A DNA stretch of 64,000 bases, taken from contig OY754973.1 in assembly GCA_963576475.1 (NCBI GenBank), positions 5,406,893-5,470,892 on the forward strand, in the 5' to 3' direction. Below the pieces are notes generated by a model. The model did not search any database and was not told where the DNA came from. It saw only the letters and a program-made list of their open reading frames with translations. This stretch comes from Molanna angustata. Taxonomy: Eukaryota; Arthropoda; Insecta; Trichoptera; Molannidae. Both the position numbers and the translations under genes were made by a program. Shown here in pieces: positions 54,518 to 64,000 of the stretch (its first letter is position 1; every line of letters begins with the position of its first letter).

Positions 54518-54960
54518 AAGGAAGTGTTTATATTATGGTAAAGAAAATATGCTTTCAAATTATGAAATTCATAGCACTGGAGAATATAAATCCTAACTCT
54601 CCATTATTCGAAGGAAAAGGGAATATAAAAAAAAATATTGGCTCCATAATTTATTATACAAATGTTTGATCGCAAATAAAAAAATTAAAATGTTTCAGAG
54701 AGGCGGATGTCAATTATTGTGGGAAGCCATTTTCTAATAATTTTTTGTCATTGAACTTGACCGTTGGTGATCGTCAAGTCTTCATATTTATTGATTGAAT
54801 AAACAAATCATATTTTTTATCTTACGAATTGTTCGTACCACGCAACTAGGCAGAAAAAACTGTATAGAATTTTTTGCATGTCGACTGTCCGTGTGAACAC
54901 AGCGCTCTTCAGAATTTATGATTGATGTTTAAATTGCCTTGTGAATAATTGTTTTATATA

Positions 54961-55075
54961 TCGAATATTTATTTAATTGCATATACGCAAACATTGGATT
55001 TTTTTCCCTGTCGGGAGTCAAAATATATTTTTATTGACAATATTTTTAACATTTAGCAATTAAATAAATATTCGA
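54961..55075. mobile_element. TCGA-end foldback, 115-bp miniature copy
   Basis: Perfect 20-bp inverted ends TCGAATATTTATTTAATTGC and GCAATTAAATAAATATTCGA enclose the sub-terminal CAAACATTGGATTTTTTTCC, CCTGTCGGGAGTC and TTATTGACAATATTTTTAAC. No clear target duplication was found. Confidence 0.85.
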
Positions 55076-55139
55076 TTTACATACACATTGGTACAAGTAG
55101 GTTAACAAGCCAAACATGAAATAATATTTCTGGCCCAGA

Positions 55140-55232
55140 TCAGGGATGACATCTGTGCGAGACACCGTCACCTCATTTATAAGGACTGTTGCTTTCATTG
55201 TTTACAAATAAACTAATTTATCAATAGATGGC
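55140..55232. mobile_element. loop segment of the TCGA-end family
   Basis: GATGACATCTGTGCGAGACA, CCGTCACCTCATTTATAAGG, ACTGTTGCTTTCATTGTTTA and CAATAGATGGCGTCACAAAA match the loop of the 54-kb copy at 54150-54255. It is detached from recognisable arms. Confidence 0.75.
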
Positions 55233-55438
55233 GTCACAAAAAAAAATGTTGAAAAAAAGCCAGGCGGACGCCTTCATGTCTTGCTCGACTCGTCGACCGC
55301 GGCGGAGGTTCAGTCAGAGTCATCTCATCTGGTAAGGATTCCGCAATCAAGGGTTCGGGAGAATCACCAGGTGTGGTGAAGACTTAGTTTGTTTCAGGAC
55401 ATAATAAAGTTCCTTTAACGTGTCTAATAGGATGGAGT

Positions 55439-55700
55439 GTGAAGTCTGCGAAAAACTTCTTCTTCGTTCTTCAGAAACTATGCCTCCTGGGATGACGAAG
55501 TCCAGCTATCCTTCCATCTCTTGGGTGGTCTACCGGGTAGGCGGCGGCCAGAAGGAATTTCATTTGCTGCTATATTTGCAAGTCTATCACTGTCCATCCT
55601 GGCTACGTGGTCCCTCCAATGCCTTCTTCTGGATCTACTCCATCGAACGATGCGAAAAACCCTCTTGGAAATAATGGTTAGGAGGATATTTCCATTAAGT
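55439..55700 (-). pseudogene. LINE ORF2 C-terminal tail
   Basis: The minus strand reads RIVRWSRSRRRHWRDHVARM, then DSDRLANIAANEIPSGRRLP and GRPPKRWKDSWTSSSQEA without a stop. This is the I.RW.RSRRR.WRDHVARM....LA..A......RP.GRPPKRW.D.W ending of a LINE group related to the remnant at 49.7-49.9 kb. Upstream domains are absent. Confidence 0.85.
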
Positions 55701-55709
55701 AACTTGCAC

Positions 55710-56675
55710 AAGGTGTAAGGAAGTGTTTCATTAACTAACAGGTGTGGCTACTCTTACGTGAAATATAACGGAAAAAAATAATCTTAATAATATTGCGTTT
55801 GAAGAAAATCTTATCATGCAGGTACCTCAATCTACCATGAATGCTGTACTAAAGAACAGGTTGTTTTATCACCATCGTCGTTTTTTTTTGTCTCCATTCA
55901 CATCTGAATATGGCGGAGTGAGTCATTTCATTATAATAATTCAGTTTGTAAATTATTCAACCATTACGCATTTCATTATTCTATATTTTATTATCTACTT
56001 TTGACAAAAATTTACATTCAACACTATTTTCGAGACAAAATGTATACACGCTTAGAAGTATAGGAACACAACCCTATGAAAAATGTTTTATTTAATTTAT
56101 AACAATTGAAGTAAGATACTTTAGTCATATTTTTTAAGTTTTTGGTAATTTAATTTGCACACACTATCTATTTGATATTTAATTGCTTACATAATATTGT
56201 ACAAAAGATAATGCATGTGTTTAATTAAAAAAATATATATGGCAAACAAGAATACCATATAAAGTTTTTCTTTCTAAAATATCCATAAAACCATGTTAAT
56301 AACCATTATGAAAATTAAATTTAATAACTTCTAAATACGTGTTGATTTTATGACAATTTATTTAGAGGACATATAATGCTAAATCTAATGACTGAAAACA
56401 TTATATATTAAAACCTCCTAATGCACTATGAATGTACTCGTTTAGTAAAAGTAACATTTGCGTGCGTTAAAAATGGTTTAGAAGTTATTCCCTAAATCGG
56501 AATCCTTAAATATGTTGATTTTTTGCATTTTAAGACCAAACCTTAGTTGAAATGAAAAAAACCTTCTGAAAAATTGTGTTACTTATGTAGGTATACTTAT
56601 ATAATGCATTAATATTAAATTTGGATTCCATTACATGCATTAATATGATTCTATAGAAAGCGTACCTACACTAAT
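55710..56675. other. AT-rich sequence, no gene recognised
   Basis: A SINE-A-like scrap, GTAACTTGCACAAGGTGTAA followed by GGAAGTGTTTC, occurs at 55699-55730. The rest is AT-rich DNA without features. Confidence 0.45.
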
Positions 56676-56710
56676 AAGAGTTTAACGTTGGCCACAACCC
56701 ACTCGATTTT
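56676..56710. mobile_element. FB-1 terminus fragment
   Basis: GAGTTTAACGTTGGCCACAA followed by CCCACTCG matches the right terminus of the full FB-1 element (AAAGCGTTAGCCACAACCTA then CTC). Confidence 0.5.
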
Positions 56711-57075
56711 ACAATTCTTCGATAACTATTAGACGAGTCTAGTTCACTGTCATCTTTCTTGGTCTCTTGTGGATCTAAGCATCGGTTGTAATGTAAACTT
56801 TTAAATCAGAAATCATCATTCGAAGATAAAGTTCAAAGATAAATCAAGGTTAAAAGGTCAAATATCGTCATAAAATTTAATTTGTAATGACATCATCCCA
56901 TAATACCGACCGACTGCCTTTTTCATTTTAAGAAAATGATGCGGTTAACTTAACATGTCCCAAGTTACTAGTCGATGTTACGGCACTCTTTGGACGAGAC
57001 ACGCGTAATATTATAACAGTCGGTACAGAGCAACCTTCCTACGTCGGTACAGGGCACCTCGAATCACCAGGAAAC

Positions 57076-58266
57076 GAGTGAATTGTAGCTAACGCAAACT
57101 CCTCACTAACAAATCACTCTACATATAAAGTGTTCAATTTTTGTATGTAAAATTTTCAGCATTTTCATGAAATGAGTTTGTTCAATTATTTTTTTTAAAT
57201 ATTTTATTATGAAAAATTGCTAATTCTTCAATGCCATTTTATGAAAGTGATGTTTTTTTACCAATTCAAATATAAAAATTTCAAATTTTAAGTTTCCTCA
57301 GCTTGGGGTCACTTTAAAACATTTAACATTTAAAAAAAATGAGAAGCACCATATCCTTACAAATCATCCTTAAACAGACAGATATCCTTCAAAATCTAAT
57401 GGGGTCTAAGCGAGTATTAGATATACATATTTGAAAAATTTTGAAAAGAATCGAATGAGTACTTTAGTCTATTATTGATAAAGTAAAATAAACATGCCGT
57501 ACATAGTATACAGTATGTACATAGCGCACAGCACACATCACACACACATACATTGTGATGAAACTTTCAGAATGCAATCTCAGCATGATACTAGTTGATA
57601 ATCTACAATAAAAAAATAGCCTTACATATTCCGAGAACATAACTCCCCACTTTATACCCTTGGGTTAGTGAGGAGTAAAAACAATAATATTATGGAAAAA
57701 TTGTACGTAGGTACCAATCAATTTTTACTCCTCTTACCCAAGGGGATATAGTGGGGAGTTATGATTTCGCAATTTTTGAGGTTATTTTTTATTGTAGATT
57801 ATCAACTAGTATCATGCTGAGCTGCATTCTGAAAGTTTCATCACAATGTATCTGTATGTGTGCTGTGTACTATTTGCGATGTACGGCGTGTTTATTTTAC
57901 TTTATCGATTTTAGACTAAATTTCTCATTCAATTCCTTTCAAATTTCGGAAATTTGTAATACTCGCTTTGACCTCATTAGATGTTGAAGGATATCTGATC
58001 AGTGCTTCTCATTTTTTTAGCTTTCAAATATTTCAAAGGGACAACAAGCTCAGGAAACTTGAAATTTGATATTTTTATTTTCAATGGGGTTAAAAAGCAC
58101 AACTTTTATAAAATGGCAATCAAAAATCATTAAGTTTTCATAGTAAAATCTAAAATCATTGAAAATAGATACTTAAATATGTAAATGCTGGAAATTTTTC
58201 ATTCAAAATTTTAATACTTTTGAGGGACTTGGTAAGGAGGAGTAAAGCGTTAGCCACAACCTACTC
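57076..58266. mobile_element. FB-1 foldback element, full palindrome of ~1.19 kb
   Basis: The left arm (57076 to about 57681) and right arm (about 57725 to 58266) are reverse complements along almost their whole length with modest divergence and small indels. The ends are GAGTGAATTGTAGCTAACGC on the left and GCGTTAGCCACAACCTACTC on the right. The inner tips are TTGGGTTAGTGAGGAGTAAA and TTTACTCCTCTTACCCAAG around a loop of about 43 bp. Shared inner landmarks include GTGATGAAACTTTCAGAATG and GAAAGTTTCATCACAATGTA. No coding frame or obvious target duplication was found. Other copies are at 3.4, 15.8, 25.9 and 33.7 kb. Confidence 0.88.
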
Positions 58267-58269
58267 TTT

Positions 58270-58530
58270 TAAATTTATTATGAGAATGAGCAGCAATATA
58301 TAAGCTTCATGCATTTTTAATTATATAATATTTCACTATCGTTAGCTTATAATATTTTTTTATCTAATTCGTTTTATTCGTAAGATTTGTTTTAAATTCA
58401 ATCAAGTAAGGTGTGAAATAGTTAGTAAATACTTACATTATAAACCTCCCCTCCTTTTTAATGCATTTTTAATAGATATCTGAATTATTTTAAATGAAAA
58501 AAAAATGGTTAAAGTACTTATCTATTTATG
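58270..58530. other. AT-rich sequence, no gene recognised
   Basis: No feature was supported in this interval. Confidence 0.4.
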
Positions 58531-58534
58531 GTTG

Positions 58535-58610
58535 ATTGGAAGATATTGCCATTTGGCAATTAACCCGCCATAGTGCACATGTGCTCAAAAAGGTTTTATA
58601 AAAATAATAC
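58535..58610 (+). repeat. SINE type A-related fragment
   Basis: TTGATTGGAAGATATTGCCA, TTTGGCAATTAACCCGCCAT and AGTGCACATGTGCTCAAAAA match the fragment at 51.12 kb and, in the first part, the SINE at 796-1010. Confidence 0.6.
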
Positions 58611-58889
58611 AAAAATTAATAAGTATTAGTTACGTTTGTTTGAATTAAAATGAACTTTTTTGTTTTATGTAATTGACAGGTATTTCGTATTTGTCGTTAA
58701 TTTTTGTATACCTCTAGTTTATTTGTTTATAGTTTATAACCATTATGTTTGGGAAGAGGCAGTAAAAATTACAATTACAAAACTGAATTACACATAAAAA
58801 AATCAGCCTTTATAATATGACGTAAGTCTGGCATTCGCTGGCTCTTCGTCTATAGCAAAAATATCTCAAATAAATAATAAGTAGGTATT

Positions 58890-58975
58890 TAGGTACACCG
58901 AAAGACGACTACAGCGACTGCGAACCACAAAAACATGTAAGATGAACTGGGCAAGGAAGAAGAAGAAGAAAAATT
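58890..58975 (+). pseudogene. possible LINE tail scrap with GAAGAAGAAG end
   Basis: ACCGAAAGACGACTACAGCG, then AACTGGGCAAGGAAGAAGAA, looks like the final codons and GAA tail of the GAA-ended LINE group. The fragment is too short for certainty. Confidence 0.35.
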
Positions 58976-58979
58976 TTAA

Positions 58980-60850
58980 TATTCTTTTAAAGAAAACTTT
59001 TGCATCCAAGCTGTCAAATTAAATGCAAATAAAATGATTACATTATCATAAAAAAAAATTAAAATTTCTTTCATGCCATCTGTTAAAAAGTCTCTAAACT
59101 ATAATTACTTTTAGACAACACAATTATAGGTATTGTACCTAAGATTTTCAATGTGAGTATAAGGATATATAAAGTTTCCAAAAAAATTCGATAGATGTCA
59201 GGACATATTTTTTATTTTTTCACGATAGTAATAATAAGTATTAAATTTGTTTTAAATTAATTTTGAAATCTTAGTATGACCAATAATTACATTTATTTTT
59301 TATTTTTTGCTCCTTCACCTCATGGAGGCGTTCTCAGGCAATAGCATAGTCTATTACACATCGACATTAAAGAGTCAGGTAAAAAATAAGCATTTTAACA
59401 AACATTCCGGTATCGAGTTTTTCAATTGGACAAGAATTATTTATTCTTACTACGGTATGAAAGGGTTTTTTGAAATGTGAACGCATTTACAACGTTAAAA
59501 TATAATTTATTATTTCCATAATTATACATTTTTGTTTTTTTATGTATATTCTCTAGATCTACGATACATTTATTTGAACGATAGAGTGAAGAAACTATTT
59601 TTTTGAAAATGTATTGTAATAAAAGTTCATTTGGAAATATTGTTTGTGATATTTTTTAATTGGATTCTGATTTAAGGGTATTATAATATATTTTTTCTTA
59701 CAGTAGGTAGATATTTTTGCTACATTATTTCTAAATTACTTCAAACAGAAGAAAACACAACAAACCCTCTTAAGCATAAATTTAATACGTATTTTGTGCT
59801 TATAATTTTGTTCTACATTTAACATTTTTCAAATATTATGTAGATATATGAAATAAAGACTACGCTTTTATCATACAAAAAAATTATATGTGTCACTTTA
59901 TGAAAAAACCTATTGTTTCTATAATATTAAAGTAGGTATATACATCGAAAGCCATATTTGATATGTCATAATTACGGGACAACTATATATTTATTTTAAA
60001 AAGAAATGATCAACTATGTTTATTGAAAATCATTTTATTTGAAAAAGTGTATTTAAATCATAAATTAAGAAAGGCGTAACGTTCAACTTATCCTTGTTTT
60101 TAATTATATAACACTACAATTCGATTTAACAAGAAAAAAAATACGAAGATTTTTATAACTATGATCAAATTTATGATTCCATGAACCGAAATGTGTCGGT
60201 GAATTCATCTCATGAAATTTTGTTTATCAAATAATGATGACACTGTATACATAATGAAATTCGTAATTTTCTGCTTTTTAGTTTGAAATTTAGTCATTTT
60301 GTCATTTGTCATTTCTGTTCAACGGATTACCGAGTCTAAGGACTCCTGACTCCTTCATCTTTCGTTACATGAAGATTTTATTTTTGGGATTTATCTGAAG
60401 AGGTGGAAGAATTGGGGTGACATAAGAGAATGAATGTTTACTACATTAGAATTGAATTTGGATTTATTTTATATTTTGAATAGGAGAATTTAGTTGGAAA
60501 GCAAGGTAAGGTGAAAGTAAATTGGCGAGTCAGGGTTGTTTCTATGGAGGGGGTTCGGGTGGGGGTCGTTTCGTCATATCTGGCTAGACTGTTAATAGAT
60601 GGGTTTTTATGCGTGGAGATTTTCGCATAAAAATAGTGATCTGTAATGTTCAAAAGTGTTTAGGTAGGTAAGCAGGTACTACAATATTGAAAATACAAAA
60701 AAAAAATTCAATTAACTGTATCTTTAAATCACGTGGACCAAAAATGACATTCGATATACTTATATTATGTATTTCAATAATTCACAAAACAATTCGTTTT
60801 CGAAGGTGCTTCTATAGATGGGATAATGAAATAATTAGCTTTTATATTTT
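58980..60850. other. AT-rich sequence, no gene recognised
   Basis: No supported feature was found. The 60441-60653 frame on the minus strand is Thr/Ser-rich and unremarkable. Confidence 0.45.
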
Positions 60851-60856
60851 TATTAA

Positions 60857-61539
60857 GAGGGTGACTGCTGCCAACGTACCTATTTTTTCAATTTGATATA
60901 CCATCATTATTACTAAACGAATCATTTTGAAAAAAATAACCTAGTTAGTTTGGATATTAATACAGAGAAATATCCCTTAACTTTTTTATTATGTTCTGTA
61001 TATATTCTTGTAGGAAAATAATAAGCATACCCCGATTTTAGACATTTATCTTAAATTTCTAAAAAAATATAAGGTATAGAGCAATATTTTTTTTTATAAA
61101 TTAAAGAAGAACAAAATACCTGGAAAAATATGATATAACGTTGCATTAACGCATCAGGTTAAGTAAATAAACCAAAAAAACTTTTATTACGCAATGGCGC
61201 TGAATGGAAAATAAATGTTTTTTAGGTTTATTTACTCTAAACCTGAAGCATTAATGCAACGTCACATCACATTTTCTAGATATTTTTGTCTTCTTTAATT
61301 AGAAAAAAATATATTACTCTACGCCTTATAGTTTATTAAAAATATATGATAAACGTTGAAAATCGGGGTATGCCATTATTTTTCTACAAAAATTTATACA
61401 GAACATTATCAAAAAGTTAAGGTATATTTTTGTTTATTAATATCCAAACTATAAAAATTATTTTTTTCAAAACGATTTGATAAGAAATAATGATGGTATA
61501 TCAAATTGAAAAAAAGGTACGTAGGCAGCAGTCCCCCCT
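60857..61539. mobile_element. TTAA-foldback element, complete, ~683 bp
   Basis: TTAA flanks both ends (60853-60856 and 61540-61543). The left end GAGGGTGACTGCTGCCAACG and the right end GGCAGCAGTCCCCCCT are inverted repeats. The arms extend inward for more than 300 bp each (TTCAATTTGATATACCATCA with TGATGGTATATCAAATTGAA; ATAATAAGCATACCCCGATT with AATCGGGGTATGCCATTATT). The centre near 61195 is GCAATGGCGCTGAATGG. It is the least disturbed copy and shows where the insertions in the 8.2-10.3 kb copy lie. Confidence 0.9.
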
Positions 61540-61544
61540 TTAAC

Positions 61545-63840
61545 TATTTGACATGGCCATAAATAACTACTAGGTACTGATAAAATGTAATGAAATCTAT
61601 TGACAAATCTATATTGTGTAAATTTTACAGCACCTTACATAATTATAATATTATTTTATTAATGCTAAGATAATCGAATTCAAAATATTGTGATGTAGGT
61701 ATAATTTGAAACATAATATTGAATTATAGAATAATTGTATTTTAATAAAAGTCTATAATGTACTGAAAATTGTGATAATTTGTCGTAAAAATCATGTGTG
61801 AAGGATAGAAAATCTTATAACTAACAAATTCTTTTTTTTTCTAACAAGCACTTCAATCACATATCGATAATACTGTCCATTTTATCACTAAAATACAACT
61901 GCTTAGAGGGAGTGTTGACTGTTAAAAAAATAATTGACAATCAATACTAAACATAACAATATATTATAAAAAATTAAATAATATGACATTAAATACAACA
62001 TTGAATTTTTCTTTACTTCAATCGTATGATAATTTAAATATACATTTAGGATAATTATATCGTATTTAAAAAAGCATTACAAATATAAGGGGCATTTGAC
62101 TTTGACAGCGTCATATTGACTAAAGCTGAAATTATAAAATAACACACAGTCTAGGCATGACCTAATCACAAAGAAAAATAAACTTTACTAACAATATTAC
62201 GTTTATATTAAAGTTTTACACATTTTTTATAATTTAAAAATAAGTATAAATTTACACAACACCAAAAATTGAGTGTCCTCTTTACGTAAAGTAACCACAT
62301 CAAAAGTTGAAACCATTTCGTTCTTAATAAACATTCCAAAAAAGCAATTACATATTAATTATGATTAACTTTATTTAAATATAATTATAATTTACTATTT
62401 AGGTATTACAATATTTGTATGATTTATAATAATTATATATTTTTAAATCACAATCAACATAAATATATTTTATATAGGTATATAATAATAATAATAGTAA
62501 TAACGTAAATTTCACTTTAATTTCGGTATACAATACCGTTTGATAATTATAATATTTTTAACTAAACAATTACATAATAGGTACCTACATACCTATTTTT
62601 AACATTTAACATTTGATAACTTTAAATTTAGGTTTATAAATATACTTAGTTATAAAATAAATTTTAATTTTCAATGATCTAACGATTAATTTAAGATAGA
62701 TAACAATAATAGACAAACTCAATTAGGCCCAATTTGATATTTTTTACACCGATAGGACATAAAACACATGATAATTATTTATAAAATATTTTTTTTTAAG
62801 TAAAGTAAAAAATAAGAAAATATTGAATGGAAATGTATTTTTTATTTGATAAACCTATCTAATTGTGATTGATAAGAATCAGAAGAAATAATAATATTCA
62901 TCACAATTAAGTTTTGGTAGGTCATTTTGTTGCAATTAGTACCCTTTATTGATAGTATTTATGTACCTATTGGATAAAATAGTATTCTTTTTGTAATTGT
63001 AGAAGCATATTTCCGTGCATCTCTTACATGCCATTGTCTCCTCGCCGATGTATTTAAGAATTATCACTTTGATATTTAGTTGCAATAATTTAGTTGCAAT
63101 AAGTGCAAGTATGAAGATCACCAAGTGTGGGCGTTTCGACCAGTGCACAGAAAAGAAAGAATCATAGTGAACCATGAATAAAGAAAGCATCGGTGTGATC
63201 GTTCAGTATACAGTCCATTACCCAAAAACATTAATATCCATCATCCGATGTTTTCTACAGTAATATTATCAAATATTTAAGCATTATAAATAATGAAGAT
63301 TGTATAATTTCTAGGGATTAGGTACTTAATAAAATGTACGATATGTTTTTTGATATATGTCACATTTTGATCAGCATTTTTTTTATATTAGCTGAAGTTG
63401 ATCTTAACTTTTACCGCATATTGGTTCTCATCGACCTTTATAATATATTTTGAGCGCAATGAATGAATGAATGAAGAAAATTACGTAAAAGTATGATTCC
63501 ACACGTTTAAAGAGTGAAATATGAACAGACGATATAATGAAAGAAAGGTGAAAAAAGTCAAATAAAATAATATAGAAAAAATATTATATAATCTTATACC
63601 TTAAGAAACATAATAAAACACATATAGGTTTGTGTGTAGAATAAAAGTAATGTAATTATGAAAAATATACAGGAGAGACATACACCCAAAGATATATTAT
63701 AAGGTCTCTTTTATTGAATCTTTCTATAATTTCATCATATATTTAGTTTGATATGTTTCGATAATTTGGTACAATTGGATATGCATTCGAATTATTGGTC
63801 AATTTATTAAGGTAGATACCTACCTATACGTAGTTACATC
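61545..63840. other. AT-rich sequence, no gene recognised
   Basis: Very AT-rich with several TAGGTA strings. A short GAATGAATGAATGAAG run lies near 63460. No gene or recurring element is supported. Confidence 0.45.
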
Positions 63841-63844
63841 TAAC

Positions 63845-64000
<156 letters not shown>

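Overview
The window looks like intergenic or intronic DNA from an insect nuclear genome, most likely a moth or butterfly. It is strongly AT-rich by eye. It contains many insect-type non-LTR retrotransposon tails, several tRNA-derived SINE families, foldback elements and MITEs, long AT, GT and poly-T simple repeats, and many strings of the TAGGTACCTA type that are common in lepidopteran DNA. I found no convincing host protein-coding exon, no functional tRNA gene and nothing prokaryotic. Open reading frames of 60 to 213 codons are either chance readings of AT-rich or simple-repeat DNA, or fragments of transposon proteins.

Layout. 0.4-1.4 kb: LINE C-terminal tails and a SINE. 1.9-2.2 kb: a 71-bp tandem repeat whose units fold into hairpins. 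3.4-4.1 kb: a foldback element (family FB-1) interrupted by a 173-bp insertion with a 12-bp target duplication. 4.9-5.8 kb: a copy of a second foldback family (TCGA-end) and fragments from both ends of a LINE. 6.8-8.1 kb: two (AT)n arrays of about 440 and 360 bp around a 432-bp TA-flanked MITE with perfect 53-bp inverted ends. 8.2-10.3 kb: a TTAA-target foldback element containing a recent LINE 3' end with an 83-nt A tail and a ~1.05-kb unknown insertion. 11.9-16.5 kb: foldback copies and a row of minus-strand LINE tails. 17.1-19.3 kb: a LINE C-terminus followed by about 9.5 copies of a 185-bp unit, then an A-rich terminal tail. 20.3-20.7 kb: a TCGA-end foldback copy carrying an 18S rRNA gene fragment. 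24.7-27.5 kb: nested foldbacks, a SINE and a hAT-like element. 28-36 kb: LINE tails, palindromes and a SINE cluster. 37.6-38.2 kb: four identical 136-bp units at the 3' end of a retroelement. 40.9-55.7 kb: more LINE tails, SINEs and foldbacks. 57.1-58.3 kb: a full ~1.19-kb FB-1 palindrome. 60.9-61.5 kb: a complete TTAA foldback. 63.85 kb to the end: another (AT)n array.

No genes work together here. The interest lies in the mobile DNA: nested insertions that give relative ages, short tandem arrays grown inside retroelement 3' ends, and a foldback family whose copies have one constant end, one ragged end and 11-13 bp flanking repeats. Family names FB-1, TCGA-end and TTAA-foldback, and SINE types A, B and C, are labels made up for this annotation. 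All coordinates of degraded elements are approximate to within tens of bases unless stated.
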